From Prevotellaceae bacterium (GTDB lineage Bacteria; Bacteroidota; Bacteroidia; Bacteroidales; Bacteroidaceae): a stretch of 7,702 nucleotides of DNA. Positions 1 to 5,282 of this stretch are shown one piece after another (position 1 is the first letter of the stretch; each line of letters opens with the position of its first letter). A program made the position numbers and the translations under genes. The stretch is taken from NCBI GenBank assembly GCA_015257125.1, contig JABZKU010000054.1, positions 1 through 7,702 of the forward strand, given 5' to 3'. The notes beneath the pieces were generated by a model that ran no database searches, was not told the origin of the DNA, and saw only the letters and a list, made by a program, of their open reading frames with translations.

Positions 1-127
1 GCTTGGGGCTTGGCCTCGGGGGAGGGGGAGCCGAGAGGAGAGATAAATAAGGAGTGGGGTGCGCCGCAGGGGCTGTCGCGGAGGAACGGGCGGTGCGGCG
101 TGCACCGACTGCGGGGCGAAAATGCAA

Positions 128-168
128 CACGCCGGCCCTCGAACTCGAGAGTCCTGATGGCCGGCGTG
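128..168 (-). terminator. large inverted repeat, possible minus-strand terminator
   Basis: The arms CACGCCGGCC (128-137) and GGCCGGCGTG (159-168) are perfectly complementary over 10 bases around a 21-base loop. The loop can fold further through CTCG (138-141) and CGAG (146-149). On the minus strand the stem is followed by TTGCATTTTCG, a weak U-tract. It could end a long dnaN 3' UTR about 420 bases past the dnaN stop, or end an unrecognised RNA. The poor U-tract keeps confidence low. Confidence 0.35.
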
Positions 169-397
169 GTGTGTGGGGAAATGGAGGGGGGAATGGAGGG
201 CGCGGAGCGGTAGGGCGGCGCGTGTGGCACGGCTTTCGACCGAGTGGCTACGGCTTTCGGCTGTGTGCACGATCGTTGTCGCCTCGTCAGCGGTGGGCTT
301 TCGCTGCGTCACCGACGTGTTGTGCCCGATGCCGTTCGGCTTGTGGCCGTCGGGTGGAGCCTTCGCGGTGGAAAAGGGAGGTGAAAAGTGCACCGTT

Positions 398-481
398 TTT
401 CGTCAAAAACCGAGGGCTTTTTGTCGAAAGTGGAAGCCTTTTGCCGAGAAGGCAGGGGGCTTCGTGCCGAAAGGCGCAGTT
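398..481. repeat. degenerate 21-base tandem repeat, four copies
   Basis: Four consecutive 21-base blocks start at 398, 419, 440 and 461, each opening with TTT or TTC and carrying an AAA/AAG codon-sized word at offset 9. The first two blocks agree at 14 of 21 positions; later ones are more diverged. Read in this frame they give a heptad-like F-x-x-K pattern, but nothing around it supports translation. Possibly a decayed minisatellite. Confidence 0.45.
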
Positions 482-586
482 CGGACGCGCAGGGCGCTGC
501 TTCGTGGGGCGCGGGGCGCCCTTCATCGCGCGGCGAAGGGGCTATCGTTGAGCGGCGAGCGGACTACCGTTGGTCGCGCGGATGGC

Positions 587-1711
587 TCATTCGTTGAGCA
601 TCATGGGCATGAGGAGCATGAGCACGTGCTCGTTGTCCTGCTGTTCGGCGGGGACGATGATGCCGGCGCGCGAGGGATCGGCGAGCTGCACGATGATTTC
701 GTCGCCTTCGAGGTTGTTGAGCAGTTCCATGAGGAGGGTGCCTTTGAAGCCGATGTTCATCGGGTGGCCTTCATATTGGCAGGCCACGGCTTCTTCGCCG
801 GCGCGACCGTAGTCGGCATCGCGGGTGGAGAGGATGATGCGGCCGGACTCGATGTGGAGCTTCACGAGGGGGCTGCCGGCGTTGGAGAAAATGAGCACGC
901 GGCGCAGGGCGGAGATCATCGCCGCGCGGTTGAGCGTGACGAGGTTGGGGTTGTCCTTGGGAATGACGCTGTTGTAGTTGGGGAACTTGCCCTCGATCAA
1001 GCGGCAGGAGAGGTCGTAGCACTCAGAGGCGATGACGGCGTTGCGACCGTTGAAGCGGATGGTGACGTCGCCCACTTCTTTCTGCAAGATGTTGCGCACG
1101 ATGTTGGCTGGCTTCTTGTGGAGGATGAACGAGGCGGGGGTGTCGGTCTGGATGTCGAGCAGGCGGGTGCACGAAAGTTTGCGACCGTCGGAGGCCACCA
1201 CGGCGAGGCCTTCGGCGTTGAAGTCGAAGAACACACCGTTCATCACGGGGCGGAGGGGATCGTCGGCAGCGGCGAAGAGCGCGCGGTTGATGCCCGAGAA
1301 AAGGCGCGCGGCATCGGCGCCGAGGGTCGAGATTTCGCCGTCCAACTCGGGAGTGAGGGGATATTCCTGGGCGTTTTGTCCCACGAGGTTGTAGTGCCCG
1401 TTCTGATAGGTGATGGTGATGTCGAGGTTGTCGGGGTCGACGTTGAATTCGAGGGGCTGTTCGGGGATTTCCTTGATGGCCTCCTGAATGGTCTTGGCGT
1501 TGACGGTGAAGTCGATGGGACCGTCGCTCTCGATCAACTCGAGGGTGGTGTGGAGGGTGAGCTCGCTGTCCGAAGCCGTGAGCTCGAGTTGGTTGTTGTG
1601 GACTTGGAAGAGGAAATTGTCCAGGATGGGCATGCTGTTTTTCGACGCGATGACGCGACCGAGCGTTTGGAGACGCTGCGAAAGGATGCTGCTGGAAATG
1701 GCGAACTTCAT
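587..1711 (-). CDS. dnaN: DNA polymerase III beta subunit (sliding clamp)
   Basis: The product is the ring-shaped processivity clamp that encircles DNA and tethers the replicative polymerase and partners carrying clamp-binding peptides. The protein is 374 residues, the usual length, and shows the three repeated clamp domains (about 1-120, 121-250 and 251-374). Recognisable landmarks are SKNSMPILDNF near 23-33, ASDSEL at 46-51, VVASDGRKLS at 171-180, EGKFPNYNSVIP at 240-251 and the C-terminal LLMPMML, which is characteristic of Bacteroidetes DnaN. The ATG at 1711 begins MKFAISSS, the normal family start. It stands alone: about 590 gene-free bases lie downstream and about 650 upstream, and dnaA is not in the window. 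A likely promoter is at 1885-1918, implying a leader of roughly 170 bases. Nothing is truncated or frameshifted. Identification is essentially certain. Confidence 0.99.
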   Translation of the reverse strand: MKFAISSSILSQRLQTLGRVIASKNSMPILDNFLFQVHNNQLELTASDSELTLHTTLELIESDGPIDFTVNAKTIQEAIKEIPEQPLEFNVDPDNLDITITYQNGHYNLVGQNAQEYPLTPELDGEISTLGADAARLFSGINRALFAAADDPLRPVMNGVFFDFNAEGLAVVASDGRKLSCTRLLDIQTDTPASFILHKKPANIVRNILQKEVGDVTIRFNGRNAVIASECYDLSCRLIEGKFPNYNSVIPKDNPNLVTLNRAAMISALRRVLIFSNAGSPLVKLHIESGRIILSTRDADYGRAGEEAVACQYEGHPMNIGFKGTLLMELLNNLEGDEIIVQLADPSRAGIIVPAEQQDNEHVLMLLMPMMLNE

Positions 1712-1884
1712 ATCGTGGGCTAAACTTATATTCTACTATCTGAGGGCGGATGTGCGTTTTGGGACGCGGGGTGCGCGTCCGGCGGCGCAGCGGTGGCGCG
1801 GGGACAGCGGCAAGGCCACCTTCGTTGCGGATTTCGGTGCAAAGGCGACGCGAAAAAAATGAGCGGAAACGGGTGGCTCTGCGA

Positions 1885-1918
1885 CAAAGTTAGGATTTTA
1901 TTTTGGAATTGGCCCAAA
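1885..1918 (-). promoter_or_regulatory. Bacteroidetes-type promoter, likely for dnaN
   Basis: Read on the minus strand, 1892-1885 is TAACTTTG followed by T, an exact match to the Bacteroidetes -7 element TAnnTTTGY. A TTTG lies at 1918-1915, giving a 22-base spacer, a little longer than the usual ~19. The element sits in an AT-rich island in otherwise GC-rich sequence. It would give dnaN a leader of about 170 bases. A weaker near-match (TAAGTTTA, 1728-1721) lies closer to the start codon but lacks a -33 partner. Confidence 0.55.
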
Positions 1919-2119
1919 AGTAGTCCGTTTTTTCACGCCGGGTGCGCAAGTTGTGGGGTTTTGGCGCGGGACAGCGGAGCGAGCGTGGCCGAGAATCGGG
2001 GTGGATTTTGGGAGATTTTAGCCGATTTCGGTCATCGTTTCGGCGTTTTTCTTGGGCTTTTTGGGGGAGGTCGGTCGGCGGTGGGCTTGTGCTCGCGTCG
2101 CGTCGGGCGCGGGGCGATG

Positions 2120-2161
2120 AAAAAAGGTGCATCCGACAGCACGCGCGCTGGGGGATGCACC
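2120..2161 (-). terminator. intrinsic terminator, minus strand
   Basis: The 9-base arms GGTGCATCC (2126-2134) and GGATGCACC (2153-2161) are perfectly complementary. An inner CAGC/GCTG stem (2137-2140 with 2147-2150) extends the hairpin. On the minus strand the hairpin is followed immediately by six T (complement of 2125-2120). It most likely ends the operon 3382-2360, about 200 bases after its last stop codon. The outer arm resembles the terminator at 3674-3720. Confidence 0.85.
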
Positions 2162-2359
2162 GAAAAAGGGGATCATGGGGCGGAAATCTGTCGAAAACTT
2201 GCCCTCAGCTCGACGGCGAGTGGGTGACGCTCTCCGCGTGGGCGGAAGGGTGAGGCGGTTTTCGTCGCGCGGCCGTGGCCAACCGCTGTCGGACGGCGCG
2301 GGGGAGTTCCGTGGTAGATTTAGGGTCGGAAAAGGTTGAAGGTTAACGGGTTGGGATGA

Positions 2360-3007
2360 CTATTTGTGGGTGTATTTTTCGTATTCGTTGATGTATTCCA
2401 TCATGATGTCGATGGCTTCGGGGCGCATGTCTTTGATGCGGGGCTTGTTGACGCAGGCATGCACCGTGGGATAGACCTCTGCCCAGTCGTTGTCCAGCGC
2501 GATCTGCGCTTTGACCAGTCCGATGGCGAGCATGAACGATTGTTTGTCGGTGCGCGGGGTGGTCATGGCCATGCGCACCATTTTGCTCATCGCGGCGGTG
2601 TTGAAGTAATTGCTCATCGCACTGAGGTAGACGAGCACGGCCTTCTGTTCGGGCGAGGCGTGTTTGAAAACGTCTTGCTGCGTGACGCGCTTGCCGGGGG
2701 CGATGCCGTACTTGCGTTTGGGGAAGTGTTGGATGCAATAGTTGAGGTAGTCCTTGTAGGCGGTGAGGCCTTCGAACTCCCAGCCCACGGCGTTGATGAG
2801 CGCCAGCTTGACATCGAGGGGGTTCGCCTCATCGAAGAGGTAGGCCTTGCCCTCTTCGGAGAGGACGTTGGGCTGATCGGCGGCGGCTTTGACGATGGGC
2901 ATGTCGAGATAGGCCTTGTAAAACTCGGTGGAGGTGAGGGCGGAGTCGGCAAAACTCAGTTGCACGGCCGAGAGGAGGAGGGCGAAGAGGAGAAAGAGCT
3001 TCTTCAT
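2360..3007 (-). CDS. exported protein of unknown function (215 aa)
   Basis: I do not recognise a family. The first 20 residues are a clear Sec signal peptide: KK, then a Leu/Phe-rich core, then LSFA before DSALT, with no lipobox cysteine at the cleavage site. The mature part of about 195 residues looks largely helical and has a mixed charge. Notable blocks are NPLDVKLALINAVGWEFEG (62-80), the cluster YKDYLNYCIQHFPKRKYG (84-101) and a C-terminal MMEYINEYEKY. The two cysteines (91 and 185) could form a disulfide after export. It is the second gene of an operon: its ATG lies 30 bases after the stop of the 114-residue exported protein and no promoter separates them. A periplasmic location is the best inference. 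Function unknown. Confidence 0.87.
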   Translation of the reverse strand: MKKLFLLFALLLSAVQLSFADSALTSTEFYKAYLDMPIVKAAADQPNVLSEEGKAYLFDEANPLDVKLALINAVGWEFEGLTAYKDYLNYCIQHFPKRKYGIAPGKRVTQQDVFKHASPEQKAVLVYLSAMSNYFNTAAMSKMVRMAMTTPRTDKQSFMLAIGLVKAQIALDNDWAEVYPTVHACVNKPRIKDMRPEAIDIMMEYINEYEKYTHK

Positions 3008-3037
3008 GGTTTCGGGCGTTGGGTGTTTGACGTGGGC

Positions 3038-3382
3038 TTAGTGCTTGGTGACGGTGCCCTTGCGTGCGTTGACGCTGAAGCTGCCGAGGGAGGTTTGGAT
3101 CTTGTAGACGCGGTTTTTGGCGGAGAGCACTTTGGCGTTCATGCCCATGCAGGAGTAGGTGCCGTCGTCGTTTTTGTTGACGGTGATGCGGCCGAAGGGG
3201 GTGCTGAGCACGATGTGTTGCTTGTTGGCCTCGACTACGCCGTAGGTGGTGCCGGCGGGTGCGTCTTTGACGGCTTGTGCCACTTCTTTTACCACGGCTT
3301 GTGCCTGCGTGTTGTTGACCTTTGCGAAACTTGCGGTGGAGGTTGCTGCAACCATCATCAGCGCGAAAATTCCTTTTTTCAT
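3038..3382 (-). CDS. small exported beta-rich protein of unknown function (114 aa)
   Basis: First gene of a two-gene operon with its own well-formed promoter about 45 bases upstream. Residues 1-20 form a signal peptide (MKKG, hydrophobic core, ASFA before KVNN), so the mature protein is about 94 residues and probably periplasmic. After a helical, Ala/Val/Lys-rich stretch (25-42) the rest looks like beta strands. A short motif occurs twice: TPFGRITVN (61-69) and TSLGSFSVN (97-105), suggesting an internally duplicated strand-turn-strand unit. One cysteine (78) remains in the mature chain. I do not recognise the family and assign no function. Co-expression with the 215-residue exported protein suggests the two act in the same process in the envelope. 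The ATG at 3382 is the only start that preserves the signal peptide. Confidence 0.88.
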   Translation of the reverse strand: MKKGIFALMMVAATSTASFAKVNNTQAQAVVKEVAQAVKDAPAGTTYGVVEANKQHIVLSTPFGRITVNKNDDGTYSCMGMNAKVLSAKNRVYKIQTSLGSFSVNARKGTVTKH

Positions 3383-3430
3383 TGTCTTCTATTTTTTGAT
3401 TTGTATTTCGTTGCTGTCTTGATGACAATG

Positions 3431-3461
3431 CAAAAGTAAGCCGGCACCGGTGAGGGGCAAA
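3431..3461 (-). promoter_or_regulatory. consensus Bacteroidetes promoter for the secreted-protein operon
   Basis: On the minus strand, TACTTTTG followed by C (3438-3431) matches the -7 element TAnnTTTGY exactly. TTTG at 3461-3458 supplies the -33 element with a spacer of exactly 19 bases. The start codon is about 48 bases further on, giving a leader of roughly 40 bases. The spacer contains the palindrome CACCGGTG, a possible operator (inference). Confidence 0.85.
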
Positions 3462-3477
3462 ACTTTTCGGGGGGCGT

Positions 3478-3513
3478 TGTATGAAATGGCGGGTTTGCTG
3501 TATGAATTGCCGC
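3478..3513 (-). promoter_or_regulatory. direct-repeat pair at 21-base spacing upstream of promoter
   Basis: Two 15-base words beginning TGTATGAA start at 3478 and 3499 and agree at 12 of 15 positions. The pair begins about 16 bases upstream of the -33 element at 3458-3461. The 21-base period puts both on the same face of the helix. LytTR-family activators typically bind paired ~9-base direct repeats separated by about 12 bases, which is the same geometry, and a LytTR gene lies nearby at 4724-5077. The link to that protein is inference. Confidence 0.4.
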
Positions 3514-3673
3514 TCGCGGCTTTCTCCGGCCGCGCAAATGGGTGATTTTGTGGGGTTTCGCGGAGGGAGAAGGGGCGCGCTTTCGGGGCGCGGCGGTGGT
3601 GTTTGGGTGGTTTGAGGGCAGTGCGTGAGGGTTGGTGGTCACGATGGGGTGAGCACTTCTGTGGCCGAGGGAT

Positions 3674-3720
3674 AAAAAAAGGGTTCATCCGACGCGTGAG
3701 GGGCAGTCGGATGAACCTTT
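3674..3720 (-). terminator. intrinsic terminator of the LytTR operon
   Basis: The 12-base arms GGTTCATCCGAC (3682-3693) and GTCGGATGAACC (3706-3717) are perfectly complementary around a 12-base loop. On the minus strand the hairpin is followed by C and then seven T (complement of 3680-3674). It starts about 30 bases after the stop codon of the NAGPA-like gene, so it ends that transcript. Its first nine stem bases differ by one from the outer stem of the terminator at 2120-2161. Confidence 0.93.
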
Positions 3721-3746
3721 GTGGTGATTTCGGGCGGCGTTGTGGC

Positions 3747-4727
3747 TTATCGTTTGCGGAGTACGAGCCAGGGGGCGACGCCGTGGTGCTTGTCGGTATG
3801 ATAGTGGGCAGCTTCTTCGGTGAAATAGGGCGTGCCGTCGGGGGCGCGGTAGAAGCCGCTCTGGTTACCGCCGGTGAGATAGATGGCATCGACGTAGCCG
3901 TATTCGCGCAAGGCGTCGGCAAAGCTCCAAAGGGTTTCGGGGTGGCGCGTGGCGACGACGCAAAGGCGGTCGTCGACGGTGCGAACGAGGGCTTTGCGCT
4001 CCACTTTGCCATGGAGGATGAAGCGCGTGGGGAGTTGGCCGTCGGAAACGAGGACAAACTGGCGGAAGTAGGAGCCGTCGGCGTCGACCATGGCGCGCCG
4101 CAGGTCGTCGAAGCGTGAGATGCCGATGACGGCGAACCCGTTTTTGAGGGCGCAGTAGCCGAGACGCGAGACGTCGCTCTGCTTCTCCTCACCGTCTACG
4201 ACCAACGAGCCGATGTATTCGCCGGTGGCGGTGTAGTCGGCGGTGCGGGTGTAGAGGAGCACGTTGTGGTCGGCGGTGTCGGGCTCGGCGAGGGTGAGTT
4301 CGGCCTTGACGTTGTGCCATTCGTAGATGTCGAGCGCCACGCCGAGCACGGAATCGCGCTTGAGTTGCACTTCCGAGGGGCTGTTTTCCATCCGCATGCG
4401 GTCGAGTTTGCGGAGGTTGTCCTGGGGCGAGACGGAGATGCTCACGCCGAGGTTGTAATAATAGTTGTATAGGCGCTTGGCGGCGTAGAGGCCGACGAGG
4501 AGCACGGCGGCGCTTACGAACCACAGGAGGCGGAGGCTCCACGTTTGGAGGGCGCTGCGCTTTTTCACCGCGGGGGGGAGCTGCCATTCGTCCTCCACAT
4601 TGTAGCGCTCGATGGTGATGATGGGGGCTTCGCCCACGGCTTCTGTGGTGGGGTCGTCGGTTTCGTGCTCGATCGTGAAGAGGGGCTGCTCTTGGAGGGG
4701 GTTGTCTTCGGTGTGTTCCATGGTCAT
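3747..4727 (-). CDS. membrane-anchored protein with phosphodiester glycosidase-like (NAGPA/DUF2233) domain
   Basis: The 326-residue protein has an acidic N-terminal tail (1-55), a single membrane segment at about 63-83 (WSLRLLWFVSAAVLLVGL), then a large domain that should face the periplasm. The domain resembles the NAGPA/DUF2233 fold: a strand-rich first half (residues 155-205, NVLLYTRTADYTATGEYIGS), then R244-K-A-L and CVVATRHPETLWSFADALR (256-274), leading into AIYLTGG (281-287). That last block corresponds to the family's ALNLDGG signature, but Asp is replaced by Thr. In the family this domain removes sugar residues linked through a phosphodiester; here activity is uncertain because of that change. 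The start overlaps the LytTR stop by 4 bases, so the two are translationally coupled. ATG codons at 4727 and 4721 are both possible. A terminator follows 30 bases after the stop. Assignment rests on motif resemblance only. Confidence 0.72.
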   Translation of the reverse strand: MTMEHTEDNPLQEQPLFTIEHETDDPTTEAVGEAPIITIERYNVEDEWQLPPAVKKRSALQTWSLRLLWFVSAAVLLVGLYAAKRLYNYYYNLGVSISVSPQDNLRKLDRMRMENSPSEVQLKRDSVLGVALDIYEWHNVKAELTLAEPDTADHNVLLYTRTADYTATGEYIGSLVVDGEEKQSDVSRLGYCALKNGFAVIGISRFDDLRRAMVDADGSYFRQFVLVSDGQLPTRFILHGKVERKALVRTVDDRLCVVATRHPETLWSFADALREYGYVDAIYLTGGNQSGFYRAPDGTPYFTEEAAHYHTDKHHGVAPWLVLRKR

Positions 4728-5077
4728 TTGTGTTCGAGTTCCAAAACGCTCTTCAATTCCTTGAGGGCTTCCTTCGAAGCTTTGAGTCTGAAACTGTGGT
4801 GGGCGCGATAGTCCATGAGTTTCAGTTCTTGATTGGTGACGTTGATGGCGTAAACGAAATTTTTGTTCACGATCAGGCTTTTCCCCACGCGTAGAAAGAA
4901 ATTCTGTTGCAGCATGCCGAGGACTTCGACGAAGTAGTGCAACTGAAACGTCATCGTCACGGATTCGCCGTTGAAGAGATGCACGTCGCAGTAGTTGCCG
5001 GAGGCCTCGATATAGGCAATATCGTCGGTGGGCACGCGGAAAAGTCCGACGGAGGTGGAGATTTTGAGTCTTTCCAT
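4724..5077 (-). CDS. stand-alone LytTR-domain DNA-binding regulator
   Basis: The whole 117-residue protein is one LytTR domain, the ten-strand beta DNA-binding fold of AgrA, VirR and LytR-type regulators. Diagnostic blocks are DDIAYIEASGNYCDVHL (18-34), a QLHYFVEVL stretch (45-53), the NFFLRVGKSLIVN block (59-71) and RLKASKEALKELKSVL (97-112). Typical family members are about 240 residues with an N-terminal phospho-receiver; this one has none, so it is not regulated by the usual phosphorylation route. It may respond to a partner instead, and the membrane protein encoded directly behind it with a 4-base overlap is the obvious candidate (inference), as in LytTR systems where a membrane protein holds the regulator inactive. 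Upstream lies the 42-base palindrome array, which could be an autoregulatory operator. I see no consensus promoter between Fic and this gene. Confidence 0.95.
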   Translation of the reverse strand: MERLKISTSVGLFRVPTDDIAYIEASGNYCDVHLFNGESVTMTFQLHYFVEVLGMLQQNFFLRVGKSLIVNKNFVYAINVTNQELKLMDYRAHHSFRLKASKEALKELKSVLELEHK

Positions 5078-5096
5078 AGTGTCATTGGGCTGGGGG

Positions 5097-5264
5097 CGGG
5101 CTTGTCATGTACCCGTTTTGACGAATTCGGGTACATGATGGACTTGTCATGTACCCGATTTGGCGATTTCGGGTACATGATAGGTTTCTCATGTACCCGA
5201 TTTGGCGTTTTCGGGTACATGATGGGCTTGTCGTGTACCCGATTTGGCGATTTTGGGTACATGA
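5097..5264. repeat. tandem array of four 42-base palindromic units
   Basis: The array is exactly 168 bases, four head-to-tail 42-base units at 5097, 5139, 5181 and 5223. Each unit is an 8-base linker (CGGGCTTG, TGGACTTG, TAGGTTTC, TGGGCTTG) plus a 34-base palindrome: arm TCATGTACCCG, a 12-base loop, arm CGGGTACATGA. Arms are perfect 11-base complements in units 1-3. Unit 4 has one change in each arm (TCGTGTACCCG and TGGGTACATGA). The loops are ATTTGGCGATTT or one base off in units 2-4; unit 1 has TTTTGACGAATT. The array begins 18 bases past the Fic stop and ends 19 bases before the LytTR start. It could be a regulatory operator, a multi-hairpin mRNA element between two genes, or a REP/MITE-like repeat. 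Because 42 is divisible by 3, the array leaves several frames open without being coding. Confidence 0.97.
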
Positions 5265-5282
5265 TAGAGGGCTTTTCAATGG

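Larger units (their letters stand above)
1..586. other. gene-free GC-rich spacer downstream of dnaN
   Basis: I see no gene here. Long open frames exist on both strands, but they come from extreme GC content: the minus strand has no TTA, CTA or TCA complement stops at all between 1 and 247, in any frame, and also no ATG there. The plus strand is very G-rich at 1-40 and 170-200. In many Bacteroidales a polymerase III epsilon-like gene follows dnaN; I find no sign of one. Contents worth noting are a hairpin at 128-168, a degenerate 21-base repeat at 398-481, and short inverted repeats at 395-410, 436-453 and 507-521. No U-tract terminator lies just behind dnaN. Confidence 0.6.
1712..2359. other. 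long gene-free region between dnaN and the secreted-protein operon
   Basis: No gene is supported in these ~650 bases. The region holds the probable dnaN promoter in an AT-rich island around 1885-1920, and an intrinsic terminator at 2120-2161 facing the minus direction. Short open frames on both strands have no recognisable protein character. The stretch 2162-2359 is probably the 3' UTR of the upstream operon or, less likely, a small RNA ending at that terminator. Confidence 0.6.

Noticed and set aside
170..200. G-quadruplex-forming segment
   Set aside because: Only three adequate G-runs lie within loop-length limits; the fourth would need a loop longer than usual.
1..247. Start of a minus-strand gene (such as an epsilon-like exonuclease after dnaN) running off the left edge
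   Set aside because: All three minus frames are open there, but no ATG occurs and translations are low-complexity Pro/Arg/Ser/Ala text without family motifs; openness is due to GC richness.
173..1723. Long plus-strand open frame (516 codons)
   Set aside because: It lies almost entirely antisense to dnaN; its residue composition (Val, Glu, Gly, His rich) is what high-GC codons give in the opposite frame.
1726..1917. Small minus-strand open frame of 63 codons upstream of dnaN
   Set aside because: Its start falls inside the predicted promoter, so it would not be transcribed from it, and the sequence has no recognisable character.
2366..3439. Plus-strand open frame of 357 codons
   Set aside because: It is antisense to the two exported-protein genes, which have clear signal peptides, an operon layout, a promoter and a terminator on the minus strand.
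5097..5264. CRISPR array
   Set aside because: There are no unique spacers: the segments between palindromes are 8-base near-identical linkers, and no cas gene is present.
5082..5279. Repeat-encoded peptide on the minus strand with 14-residue repeats, between fic and the LytTR gene
   Set aside because: The repeat length of 42 is a multiple of 3, so several frames on both strands stay open automatically. The only start is TTG, and base conservation follows the palindrome arms rather than codons.
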